Of a DNA stretch of 13,943 nucleotides, positions 1 through 5,925 are shown piece by piece. The stretch comes from an uncultured Atopobium sp. (GTDB lineage: Bacteria > Actinomycetota > Coriobacteriia > Coriobacteriales > Atopobiaceae), in contig CALKRF010000151.1 in assembly GCA_937990665.1 (NCBI GenBank), positions 1 through 13,943 on the forward strand, read 5' to 3'. The position numbers and the translations under genes are program-made. Below the pieces are notes generated by a model. That model had not been told where the DNA came from and made no database searches. It worked only from the letters and a program-made list of their open reading frames with translations. Positions within the stretch are counted from its first letter, which is position 1. Each line of letters begins with the position of its first letter.

Positions 1-28
1 TTTAACAGATTATCTGACTTAGGTGTGT

Positions 29-78
29 TTTGAACTGCCTCCTATTTCTCGTGTCCAAGAAATGGGACGCAGTTCAAA
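29..78 (+). other. Long near-perfect hairpin upstream of a terminator
   Basis: Arms 29-49 and 58-78 are complementary over 21 positions with one G:U pair (43/64) and one mismatch (39/68), around an 8-nt loop (50-57). The element sits at the end of whatever gene enters from the left. Two frames could be the C-terminus of that gene: one stops at 20-22, the other at 31-33, and the sequence does not decide between them. The right arm shares its last three to four bases with the terminator stem that follows. It could be a 3'-end stabilising hairpin, a processing site or a repeat palindrome. Confidence 0.6.
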
Positions 79-107
79 GCCGCGTGAAAACGCGGCTTTG
101 TTTCTTT
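75..107 (+). terminator. Rho-independent terminator
   Basis: A 10-bp perfect stem (CAAAGCCGCG, 75-84, with 91-100) encloses a 6-nt loop and is followed by a T-rich tract (101-107). The T-rich side lies on the plus strand, so it ends a transcript entering from the left of the window. It could give weaker termination of the minus-strand PHP/exoA transcript, but no T-run follows on that strand. Confidence 0.8.
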
Positions 108-176
108 GTGTGATGTCGATGTGAGCTGCAACCGGTTAAACAGTGCAGCGCTTCAGTGGTAGTGTCTGTATCTGGC

Positions 177-989
177 TTAATATCCCTGCTTAGAAGCTGG
201 AATCTTTGCGTCAGCGATGGTGTTCAAAAACGTTTGGGCATCGCGACAAGCCATAAGCTCCTCAGGAAAATCAACCTCTTCAAGCAGCTTAATAACGGAG
301 TGTGCATCGGCGATGCGGGTTGCAATGTGAGCATCTGAGCCAAAAGAAATCTTGCATCCAAGCTCAGCGCAGGTCTCTGCAATCACACGACAGCGCTCAA
401 TAGCAACCTCACGCTGGCCTTCGTCATGCGTGGCCTCGTTCATCTCGATAAGCTTACCGCGATCGCGACACTCTCTGACAAGTGCTGGAACATCAAAATC
501 TAAACCGCTGCGACCAAGGTGACCAAGAATTAAAACATGTGGATTATCCAGCGCATTCACGTACATTTGGGTAATCTGCTTCTGCGAGGCGCCAGCAGCC
601 CACTGCTTGCTATGGATGCTTGCAACCGCATAATCGCAGGTACCCAGAATATGCTCGCCAAGAATATGAGGCTGGCGGAGTTTATCGCCATTAATACCCT
701 GGTCAAACGTTATATCGTAGGCAAACAGATTGCCCTCAAGGTCAACAATATCCACCTCAGCTCCGTGAAGGAGTCTGACACCATGCCAGGTTTCTGGCCA
801 AATAGCGGTGTTCATAAAGAACTGGAAATTCTTAATGGTCTGCTGGTCATACAGCATGGACGAGAAGTGGTCGGTGATTCCAAGCAGCTCATAGCCACGC
901 TCAGAAGCTGCACGAACGTTCTCCTCAACGGTTGAATAGGCGTGCCTCGAGTACAGACTGTGAGTATGAACGTCGCAAGTAATGCGCAT
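177..989 (-). CDS. PHP-domain metal-dependent phosphatase (YcdX-like)
   Basis: The 270-residue protein has the polymerase-and-histidinol-phosphatase (PHP) fold. The visible metal ligands match the YcdX type: HTH at H8/H10, H16, TDH at H41, AEVD at E78, SIH at H126, GHLG at H157, and SDAH at D219/H221. These would bind a trinuclear metal centre for phosphoester hydrolysis in the cytoplasm. The physiological substrate is not evident. The length is close to the family norm (about 245-270). The start is supported by AAAGGAG on the minus strand (996-1002), six bases before the ATG at 987-989. The gene lies about 100 bases downstream of exoA on the same strand and could be co-transcribed with it, unless the palindrome between them stops transcription. 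Histidinol phosphatase (HisK type) is an alternative, but no his genes are nearby. Confidence 0.85.
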   Translation of the reverse strand: MRITCDVHTHSLYSRHAYSTVEENVRAASERGYELLGITDHFSSMLYDQQTIKNFQFFMNTAIWPETWHGVRLLHGAEVDIVDLEGNLFAYDITFDQGINGDKLRQPHILGEHILGTCDYAVASIHSKQWAAGASQKQITQMYVNALDNPHVLILGHLGRSGLDFDVPALVRECRDRGKLIEMNEATHDEGQREVAIERCRVIAETCAELGCKISFGSDAHIATRIADAHSVIKLLEEVDFPEELMACRDAQTFLNTIADAKIPASKQGY

Positions 990-1054
990 GACGTGCTCCT
1001 TTGAATCTCAATCGACAACTCTAGTTAATCATGGCCGCCACCATGAGGCAACCC

Positions 1055-1080
1055 TGGCGAGAAGACCGGTCTTCTCGCCA
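1055..1080. repeat. Perfect 26-bp palindrome made of two inverted motif copies
   Basis: TGGCGAGAAGACC (1055-1067) is followed directly by its exact reverse complement (1068-1080). Each half is a copy of the dispersed TGGCGAGAA motif, in the variant with an extra G before ACC that also occurs at 9387-9400. It lies 10 bases past the exoA stop on the minus strand and could form a strong hairpin in that mRNA. No T-run follows, so a classic terminator is not supported. Confidence 0.75.
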
Positions 1081-1090
1081 TCCGCGCGAT

Positions 1091-1870
1091 CTACAGCTCA
1101 ATGCTCAGCTCAACGGGACAGTGGTCGCTGCCGTAGACCTCGCTCAAGATGGATGCGCTTTTGACCTGCTCAGCAATGCGATCGGAGACCAGGAAGTAGT
1201 CGATGCGCCAGCCGGCGTTGTTCTTGCGAGCGTTGAAGCGGTAGCTCCACCAGCTGTAAGCGCCGGTCATGTCGGGGTGGCGATACCTAAATGTATCGGT
1301 AAAGCCTGCGTCCAACAGCTTGGTAAAGCTCTCGCGCTCCTCGTCAGAGAAGCCTGCGTTTTGCCTGTTAGACGAAGGGTTCTTGAGGTCAATCTCGTTG
1401 TGGGCAACGTTAAAATCGCCGCAGGTAATTACTGGTTTTTGCTCAGACAGCTCAGCCAAGAACTCGCGATAGTGCTGATCCCACTCAAGACGCTCATCCA
1501 GACGCGCAAGCTGGTCTTTTGAGTTTGGCGTGTATACGCACACAAACCAGAACTTCTCAAACTCCAGCGCACAAACGCGACCCTCGTTGTCAGCAGCGGG
1601 GCATCCAATCTGACGAATTACCTGCAGAGGGGTTTCTCGCGAGAAAACCGCTGTACCCGAATAGCCTTTTCTTTCTGCGTAGTTCCAGGTTTGAACGTAG
1701 CCGGGAAGGTCCAGCTCAACCTGGCCTTCTTGCAGCTTAGTTTCTTGAAGAGCAAATACATCAGCATTTATGGTTTCAAAAATTTCCGTGAACGAAGGCT
1801 CTTTCTTGAGCACGGCGCGCAGGCCGTTGACGTTCCAGGAAATTAGCTTGTACTCTTGAGTATTGCTCAT
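1091..1870 (-). CDS. exoA: AP endonuclease / exodeoxyribonuclease III, ExoA type
   Basis: A full-length 259-residue member of the ExoIII/AP endonuclease family. It cuts DNA 5' to abasic sites in base excision repair and usually has 3'-5' exonuclease and 3'-phosphodiesterase activity. The motifs appear in order: ISWNVNGLRA (10-19), LQETKLQ with the metal ligand E43, VYTPNS (112-117), CGDFNVAHNEIDL with D152 and N154, the SWWSYRFNARKNNAGWRIDY stretch, and GSDHCPVEL with D249 and H250. The overall pattern is very close to what I recall of Bacillus ExoA. The start at 1868-1870 has AGAGGAA a few bases upstream on the minus strand. The gene carries an exact copy of the dispersed motif inside the coding region (1630-1640, sense orientation), encoding the Ser-Arg-Glu-Thr segment around residue 78. 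Confidence 0.95.
   Translation of the reverse strand: MSNTQEYKLISWNVNGLRAVLKKEPSFTEIFETINADVFALQETKLQEGQVELDLPGYVQTWNYAERKGYSGTAVFSRETPLQVIRQIGCPAADNEGRVCALEFEKFWFVCVYTPNSKDQLARLDERLEWDQHYREFLAELSEQKPVITCGDFNVAHNEIDLKNPSSNRQNAGFSDEERESFTKLLDAGFTDTFRYRHPDMTGAYSWWSYRFNARKNNAGWRIDYFLVSDRIAEQVKSASILSEVYGSDHCPVELSIEL
1630..1640 (-). repeat. Dispersed motif GCGAGAAACCC, copy in exoA
   Basis: Exact copy on the minus strand (sense for exoA). It is embedded in a 14-bp palindrome TTTCTCGCGAGAAA (1633-1646), flanked by GG on the left and an offset CC on the right, so it also forms a near-symmetric double site. Confidence 0.7.
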
Positions 1871-1884
1871 AATTCCTCTTTCAT

Positions 1885-1928
1885 ACTGTGACCTGGTGGT
1901 TTAGGTCGCAGTGGATTCGTATCACAGT
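1885..1928. promoter_or_regulatory. Inverted repeats in the exoA/folP divergent control region
   Basis: ACTGTGACCT (1885-1894) faces AGGTCGCAGT (1903-1912), complementary except for one G:U-type position, across an 8-bp spacer. A further TCACAGT (1922-1928) is the exact inverse of ACTGTGA (1885-1891). The set lies 15-60 bases upstream of the exoA start, in its 5' leader or promoter. It could be an operator or a leader hairpin. No convincing -35/-10 pair for exoA is visible. Confidence 0.35.
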
Positions 1929-2074
1929 AGCCGCGAGTGACGCGCATTCCACGCTCCAGTTACGGCGTCAAGCGGTGCGTTTGCGGCAATAAACTTTCAA
2001 TAAATCCATGGTATACGACTAGTAGCCACCAATACCGCTACAATAGAAACATTCATAGCTGGCAAGGAGGATTC

Positions 2075-3547
2075 ATGCTTCGTCAAAGCTACAACACCTG
2101 GCAATGTGGAACTCACACTATCTCGTTGGCGCGTCCTAGAATCATGGGCGTTCTCAACGTCACTCCAGACTCGTTTTCTGATGGCGGAAAGAACTTTGAT
2201 CCAGAGGCCGCAATTGCGCGCGGTCTACAGATGCTGGATGAGGGCGCTGACATCATTGATGTTGGAGGAGAGTCTACTCGTCCAGGTCACACGCCTGTTC
2301 TGCCTACAGAAGAGGCTGAGCGCGTAGTACCTGTGGTGCGCGCGTTGGTAGCTGCTGGAGCAATTGTCTCCATCGACACACGTCACGCCGAGGTAGCAAA
2401 GATGTGCGTCCGCCTTGGAGCATCAATCATCAATGACGTTTCTGGCTTCACCGATCCAGAAATGGTTGCCGTAGCTGCGGAGTCTGACTGCGGTTGCATT
2501 GTGATGCACTGGAATAAGGACGGCCTTGGTGCTCGTGTTGAGCGCAAGCAGGTGCAGCTGGATGATATGCGCCCTTCTCGCCCTACTGGTAGCGCAGCTG
2601 CTCGAGCTGCAGCTACAGGAGCCGAGACACGCACGCTGAGCTCGCAGCGCCGTTTTACCTTGCCTGAAGAGGCGCCTATTATGCGCCAGATTATGGGCTT
2701 TTTGGGCGACCAGGCTCGCGGTCTGATGCGCGCTGGCGTTTCCAAGGATCGCATCTGCATTGACCCAGGTCCGGGTTTTGACAAGTTTGCCGACGAGGAC
2801 GTTGTTATTCAGCGTGCTACTCGCTCGATGGTTTCTATGGGATATCCGCTGCTCTGCGCCGTGTCCAGAAAGCGTTTTGTCGGCGCTGTTTCTGGCGTAA
2901 CTGAGGCTACGCAGCGCGACGCAGCTACGCATGCAATCTGCATTGCCGCAATCACTAACGGTGCCCGTATCCTGCGCGTTCACGATGTTGCGGGAACCGC
3001 TCAGGCTATCAACGCTTACTGGGCTATGACCGAGCGCGATCCTCGTCAGGGATTTGTGGCGCTTGGCTCCAACGTAGGCGACCGTGTGGGCTATCTGGCC
3101 CGCGCAACGCAGCTCATCGACGAGATTCCGCTGACCTGCGTTGTTTCTCTCAGCCACGCCTATGAAACTGAGCCTGCATACGGTATTGCTACACCCGTGG
3201 TAAACGCCGTTGCCGAGATTAGAACTGAGCTCCATCCTCTGGTGCTGATGGATAAGCTGCTTGAGGTTGAGAACGCTCTCAACCGCACACGCAAGAAGGG
3301 CGAGGAGGGCCATGGACCTCGCACTATCGACTGTGACCTTCTGTGGGTTGAGGGCGAACAACACGCAGGTAAACACCTCACTTTACCTCATCCACGTATG
3401 GGCGAGCGCGATTACGTGCTTGTGCCTATGGAGGATCTGATGCACGACCCTGTGCGTTTCTTCTCGCACGGAGGTGTGGAGATTGCCGCTCCTGACCAGC
3501 GTGTTGGTCACGTAACCGAGGACTTGGGAGCTATTACGTGGGAGTAG
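2075..3547 (+). CDS. folPK: Fused dihydropteroate synthase / HPPK (FolP-FolK)
   Basis: This 490-residue bifunctional folate enzyme has dihydropteroate synthase at about 15-320 and hydroxymethyldihydropterin pyrophosphokinase at about 326-490. DHPS motifs are NVTPDSFSDGG (28-38), DVGGESTRPG (62-71), SIDT with D101, ND at 120-121, DPGPGF with D230, SRKRF (264-268) and RVHD (301-304). HPPK motifs are ALGSN (327-331), RKKGEEGHGPRTIDCDLL with D419/D421, and LPHPR. Together they couple 6-hydroxymethyl-dihydropterin activation to p-aminobenzoate. The DHPS half is about 50 residues longer than usual: an Arg/Ala/Ser-rich insert at roughly 148-200 separates MHW from the IMRQI helix. The ATG at 2075 is chosen for AAGGAGG at 2064-2070. 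The open frame reaches back to 1937, but that extension has no ribosome site and looks non-coding. TACAAT at 2039-2044 is a possible -10. The 3' end overlaps the next gene by 10 bases. Confidence 0.95.
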   Translation: MLRQSYNTWQCGTHTISLARPRIMGVLNVTPDSFSDGGKNFDPEAAIARGLQMLDEGADIIDVGGESTRPGHTPVLPTEEAERVVPVVRALVAAGAIVSIDTRHAEVAKMCVRLGASIINDVSGFTDPEMVAVAAESDCGCIVMHWNKDGLGARVERKQVQLDDMRPSRPTGSAAARAAATGAETRTLSSQRRFTLPEEAPIMRQIMGFLGDQARGLMRAGVSKDRICIDPGPGFDKFADEDVVIQRATRSMVSMGYPLLCAVSRKRFVGAVSGVTEATQRDAATHAICIAAITNGARILRVHDVAGTAQAINAYWAMTERDPRQGFVALGSNVGDRVGYLARATQLIDEIPLTCVVSLSHAYETEPAYGIATPVVNAVAEIRTELHPLVLMDKLLEVENALNRTRKKGEEGHGPRTIDCDLLWVEGEQHAGKHLTLPHPRMGERDYVLVPMEDLMHDPVRFFSHGGVEIAAPDQRVGHVTEDLGAITWE

Positions 3548-4266
3548 CACAAGAAGCTCTGGAGCTGGCACGCGACGGTGCGCAAACGGGTGAGTTTGTA
3601 TTCCGCATCTCTGACGTGCAGGAATGTGCTGTATCTAGCCAAGACGACTGCTCCGAATCGGCTTGCGAGCCGGCATCAGCGCACCCATCATCTGGCGAGA
3701 AACCCTTTGAGGTTGCAACTGTTGTGCGCCTAGGGGTCTCGATGCCCTATGTACCTGCCGTTCCGTACGTTGTGGCGCTGGGACTTTGTCAGTTCTTGCG
3801 TGCAAAAGATAAGAGCTTTGGTATCCGCTGGCCTTACGATATCTGCTATAAAGACCAGGTAGTGGCCTCAATTAAGGCTACTGCTGGCTATCAAGAGGGC
3901 ATGTTTGCTGTGGTGAGCATCGCAGCAGACCTCAAGGTGCTTTGCTCAGCGTTTGACGTTGCGGACAATACTGAACTTCTCGCTAATAAGGTCTCTGAGC
4001 TGGTGGTTCAGAGCATAGGCGTTTGGGAGCAGCAGGTTAAGCGTGCAAGGAGTTTTGCGGGGCCAATCGCACTCATTCTGAGCGACTACTTTGATATGGT
4101 TCCTCTGCTTGGACAGCAGGTCAATAAGGTATACCCCAGCGGCAACGTTGCGCTGACCGCTCGATTTGGCGGCATTGACGTGTGGGGCCATGCCATCCTT
4201 GTTGACCAGGACGGCAAAGAAATCCTTGTGAGTGAGGAAGAAGCTTCTGTAGTTCCAGCGGTTTAA
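3538..4266 (+). CDS. Degenerate biotin-protein ligase-like protein
   Basis: This 242-residue protein has the outline of a BirA catalytic core plus C-terminal domain. EALELARDGAQTGEF (6-20) resembles the start of the ligase domain, GIRWPYDICYKDQVVASIK (95-113) corresponds to the KWPNDL...KLAGIL segment, and LLGQQV...DGKEILV (190-231) resembles the SH3-like C-terminal domain. Key features are lost: the biotin/ATP loop GRGRxGRxW is replaced by a Ser/Asp/Cys-rich stretch (33-56), the Asn of WPND is Tyr100, and the Gly-Ile after the lysine segment is absent. The ligation reaction is therefore doubtful. The exact motif copy GCGAGAAACCC (3695-3705) encodes GEKP within the replaced loop. The start is GTG at 3538, with GGGAG at 3526-3530, overlapping folPK by 10 bases, so translation is probably coupled. 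It is convergent with coaX; birA and coaX are often neighbours. It could be an octanoyl/lipoyl-transferase relative, but WPYD favours the biotin-ligase family. Confidence 0.65.
   Translation: MGVAQEALELARDGAQTGEFVFRISDVQECAVSSQDDCSESACEPASAHPSSGEKPFEVATVVRLGVSMPYVPAVPYVVALGLCQFLRAKDKSFGIRWPYDICYKDQVVASIKATAGYQEGMFAVVSIAADLKVLCSAFDVADNTELLANKVSELVVQSIGVWEQQVKRARSFAGPIALILSDYFDMVPLLGQQVNKVYPSGNVALTARFGGIDVWGHAILVDQDGKEILVSEEEASVVPAV
3695..3705 (+). repeat. Dispersed motif GCGAGAAACCC, copy in ligase-like gene
   Basis: Exact copy, preceded by TCTG. It encodes SGEKP in a low-complexity loop (residues 52-56). Confidence 0.7.
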
Positions 4267-4316
4267 TCGCTGCTCTAGCTGTCAATCTAACTGCTTCAAT
4301 GCAGCTGCGGAGCCAG

Positions 4317-5099
4317 TTACTCTGCGGCCTGAGTGGACTGCTTCCAGATCAGATAAATGCCACGCATGGTGAGCTGCGGATCAACCACGTCAAAGACATC
4401 TGTTGCTTCGCTAACGGTGTTTGCCAGGCCACCCGTTGCAATAACGGTTGCACCTTCAATTCCAGGCTCTTTGAGCGTTCTGGCAACTAGACCTTCTGCC
4501 TGAGCGGCGGCGCCTACTACAATACCTGCCTGAACAGCGCTTTCTGTAGTGTTACCCAAGACGGTCTCGGGAGCCTTGATAGGAATGCTAGAGAGCTTGG
4601 CTGCGCGCGCAAACAGAGCGTTTGCAGAGATCATAATACCTGGTGAAATAGCGCCTCCGCGGAATACGCCGTCCTTATCGACAACGTCTAAATTAGTGGC
4701 GGTACCAAAATCAACCACAATAACGGGATAGCCGTAGCGCTCAGTTGCAGCAACAGAGTTTGCTACGCGGTCGGCACCCACAAGCTCGGGGTGGGGGATA
4801 TTGAAGCGAATCTTATCTGTGGAAAGCGCGTTAATGCGGGTCAGATGCTTGTTAAGCAGCAGCTCAAAGCAGCGCTGCCAAGCACGTGTGATAACAGGAA
4901 CCACGCACGAAAGTCCGCCTGCCTCAACGTCGTCTAGACTCAGTCCATCTTTCTGGAAGAACGTGAAGAGACGACCGTGCAAAATATCGGAGGTGTCGCT
5001 TTGATCGGTAGGCATTCTCCAGCCGCGCACCATAGTGCCTTCGCTGTCAAATAAACCAATGGCAGTTTGCGTGTTACCCACATCAATCGATAAAAACAT
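4317..5099 (-). CDS. coaX: Type III pantothenate kinase
   Basis: A full-length 260-residue CoaX, which catalyses the first step of coenzyme A synthesis: ATP-dependent phosphorylation of pantothenate, needing a monovalent cation and insensitive to CoA feedback. It has the ASKHA-fold motifs: DVGNTQT (6-12, phosphate loop), GADRVAN (108-114) with the catalytic base D110, DFGTATN (130-136), and GGAISPG (148-154). The start at 5097-5099 has GGAGG four to five bases upstream on the minus strand. The gene points away from rpmE, with a shared 285-base control region. Its 3' end converges with the biotin-ligase-like gene, leaving only 50 bases between stops. No clear hairpin terminator is seen there. 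Confidence 0.95.
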   Translation of the reverse strand: MFLSIDVGNTQTAIGLFDSEGTMVRGWRMPTDQSDTSDILHGRLFTFFQKDGLSLDDVEAGGLSCVVPVITRAWQRCFELLLNKHLTRINALSTDKIRFNIPHPELVGADRVANSVAATERYGYPVIVVDFGTATNLDVVDKDGVFRGGAISPGIMISANALFARAAKLSSIPIKAPETVLGNTTESAVQAGIVVGAAAQAEGLVARTLKEPGIEGATVIATGGLANTVSEATDVFDVVDPQLTMRGIYLIWKQSTQAAE

Positions 5100-5142
5100 T
5101 ATGCCTCCGAGGGCTGTAGACCAGCTTTTTATGACGTATTGG

Positions 5143-5170
5143 ATTTTAGCCCATTGGGCGTATCTCTAAA
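5143..5170 (-). promoter_or_regulatory. Candidate coaX promoter with a small palindrome in its spacer
   Basis: On the minus strand, TTTAGA (5165-5170) lies 16 bases from TAAAAT (5143-5148), predicting a start of transcription near 5136, about 37 bases before the coaX ATG. The spacer holds a perfect 11-bp palindrome, GCCCATTGGGC (5149-5159). The -35 is weak (4 of 6) and is directly followed upstream by the AGTTGT direct repeats, an arrangement typical of activator-dependent promoters. Confidence 0.45.
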
Positions 5171-5218
5171 GTTGTCGTGAGTAAGAAAAAAGTTGTTTTG
5201 CAGTTGTTGCACAGTTGT
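5170..5218. promoter_or_regulatory. Helically phased AGTTGT direct repeats
   Basis: AGTTGT begins at 5170, 5191, 5202 and 5213. The last three are exactly 11 bp apart, and the first is 21 bp (about two turns) before the second. The last two copies are CAGTTGT. Read for coaX, the sites (ACAACT) sit directly upstream of the candidate -35, on one face of the helix. This spacing is typical of OmpR/PhoB-type response regulators, which bind 11-bp direct repeats. The repeats are 75-120 bp upstream of the rpmE -10, so control of rpmE is less likely. Confidence 0.55.
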
Positions 5219-5250
5219 CACACACAAGAATTATCTGCACAAAATGTGAA

Positions 5251-5264
5251 TTTCTCGCCAAGTA
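5251..5264 (-). repeat. Motif relative TGGCGAGAA with shared extension
   Basis: TTTCTCGCCAAGTA on the plus strand, 28 bases before the rpmE -10. The 13 bases TTCTCGCCAAGTA recur exactly at 10089-10101, upstream of tRNA-Asp. It is the dispersed motif in minus orientation without the ACCC end. Confidence 0.5.
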
Positions 5265-5288
5265 CTTCTAGCAACAGAAGGGTTGTTC

Positions 5289-5297
5289 TGCTATACT
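5289..5297 (+). promoter_or_regulatory. rpmE promoter, extended -10
   Basis: TGCTATACT gives an extended -10 element (TG, one base, then TATACT at 5292-5297). The -35 position is poor, as is common with extended -10 promoters. Transcription would start near 5304, giving a leader of about 80 bases. Confidence 0.6.
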
Positions 5298-5318
5298 TTT
5301 TCAGCTTATTGTCTTGAT

Positions 5319-5384
5319 TGAGCGCGTGCTCATAAAGACACCCCTGCTCTGGTCGGAAACCAGGGCCGATGTAAGGAGTCCTGC
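5319..5384 (+). promoter_or_regulatory. Structured 5' leader of rpmE (L31 leader candidate)
   Basis: Two hairpins precede the gene. TGAGC (5319-5323) pairs with GCTCA (5328-5332) around a GCGT loop. GCTCTGGT (5346-5353) pairs with ACCAGGGC (5359-5366, one G:U) around CGGAA, possibly closed further by ACA (5338-5340) with TGT (5370-5372). The Shine-Dalgarno AAGGAG (5373-5378) begins directly after the outer stem, six bases before the ATG. L31 leader RNAs with autogenous control have been proposed for several bacterial groups, including actinobacterial lineages. Membership of a known family is inferred, not tested. Confidence 0.5.
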
Positions 5385-5792
5385 ATGAAGCAAGGTATTC
5401 ATCCAGAGTACGTAGAGTGCACCGTTCGCTGCACCTGCGGAAACACCTGGACCACACACGCAACTGTTCCAGAGATGCGTCTTGACCTCTGCGACAAGTG
5501 CCACCCATTCTATACGGGTCAGCAGAAGCTTGTCGACACTGGTGGACGTGTCCAGCGCTTCGCCGACAAGTTCGGTGGCGCAGCAAACGCTGCTCTCGAG
5601 GCTGCCAAGGCTGCCAAGGAGGCAAAGGCTGCTAAGGCTGCTGAGCAGGAGGCTGCTCGTAAGGCTGCTGCTGAGGCTAAGGCTGCTGAGAAGGCAAAAC
5701 GTGCTGCTGAGTTTGCAAAGAACGCACCAGCTGCAGAGCCAGAGGTTGAGGCTGAGGCCGAGGCACCTGCAACTGAAGAGGCTGCAGAGTAG
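5385..5792 (+). CDS. rpmE: 50S ribosomal protein L31 (zinc type) with a long Ala/Lys-rich tail
   Basis: Residues 1-65 are a complete L31: MKQGIHPEY, CTCGN (C16, C18), LCDKCHPFYTGQQ (C36, C39) and GRVQRF. The CxC...CxxC set is the zinc-binding (C+) form of this large-subunit bridge protein. The usual length is 66-90 residues; here about 70 more follow (66-135). These are AAKAAKEAK-type repeats, probably one long charged helix, ending in an acidic Glu/Ala/Pro stretch. The tail DNA is continuous in frame and shares codon style with the core, so it is not an assembly join. AAGGAG at 5373-5378 sets the start. The gene appears to be a single-gene transcript, ending at the terminator at 5831. Confidence 0.95.
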   Translation: MKQGIHPEYVECTVRCTCGNTWTTHATVPEMRLDLCDKCHPFYTGQQKLVDTGGRVQRFADKFGGAANAALEAAKAAKEAKAAKAAEQEAARKAAAEAKAAEKAKRAAEFAKNAPAAEPEVEAEAEAPATEEAAE

Positions 5793-5830
5793 CAGGTATT
5801 TGCTCGCGCAAAGACCGCAGAGTACAGAAT

Positions 5831-5860
5831 CGGGGTAGCTTCGGCTGCCCCGTTTTTGTT
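5831..5860 (+). terminator. Rho-independent terminator of rpmE
   Basis: A 9-bp stem (CGGGGTAGC with GCTGCCCCG, one G:U) is capped by a UUCG tetraloop (5840-5843) and followed by TTTTTGTTT. It lies 38 bases after the rpmE stop. The dispersed motif begins right at the end of the T-run. Confidence 0.92.
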
Positions 5861-5862
5861 TG

Positions 5863-5873
5863 GCGAGAAACCC
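5863..5873 (+). repeat. Dispersed motif GCGAGAAACCC, intergenic copy before dnaX
   Basis: Exact copy preceded by TTG and followed by CC. It sits between the rpmE terminator and TATACT (5889-5894), a possible dnaX -10, and covers the place where the -35 would be. Confidence 0.7.
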
Positions 5874-5925
5874 CCTCAACTCAGAGGGTATACTTGAAAG
5901 TGAAAAATCTGCCGTCGGAGGACGA

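Noticed and set aside
1034..1045. GCCGCCACCATG, identical to a eukaryotic Kozak context
   Set aside because: The surroundings are bacterial, no gene starts here on the plus strand, and it is a chance match.
1937..2074. 46-residue N-terminal extension of FolP
   Set aside because: Strong AAGGAGG directly before the ATG at 2075, and the extension covers the putative promoter region.
2423..3376. 317-residue open frame on the minus strand, antisense to folPK
   Set aside because: It has no ribosome site or recognisable domain and lies entirely opposite a clearly conserved gene.
4288..4319. TAACTG...CAGTTA inverted repeat as terminator between the ligase-like gene and coaX
   Set aside because: Only 6-bp arms with a 20-base loop and no T-run.
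5860..5925. TTG-start extension of DnaX
   Set aside because: It begins in the rpmE terminator T-run, while GGAGG precedes the ATG at 5926, where the conserved DnaX N-terminus begins.
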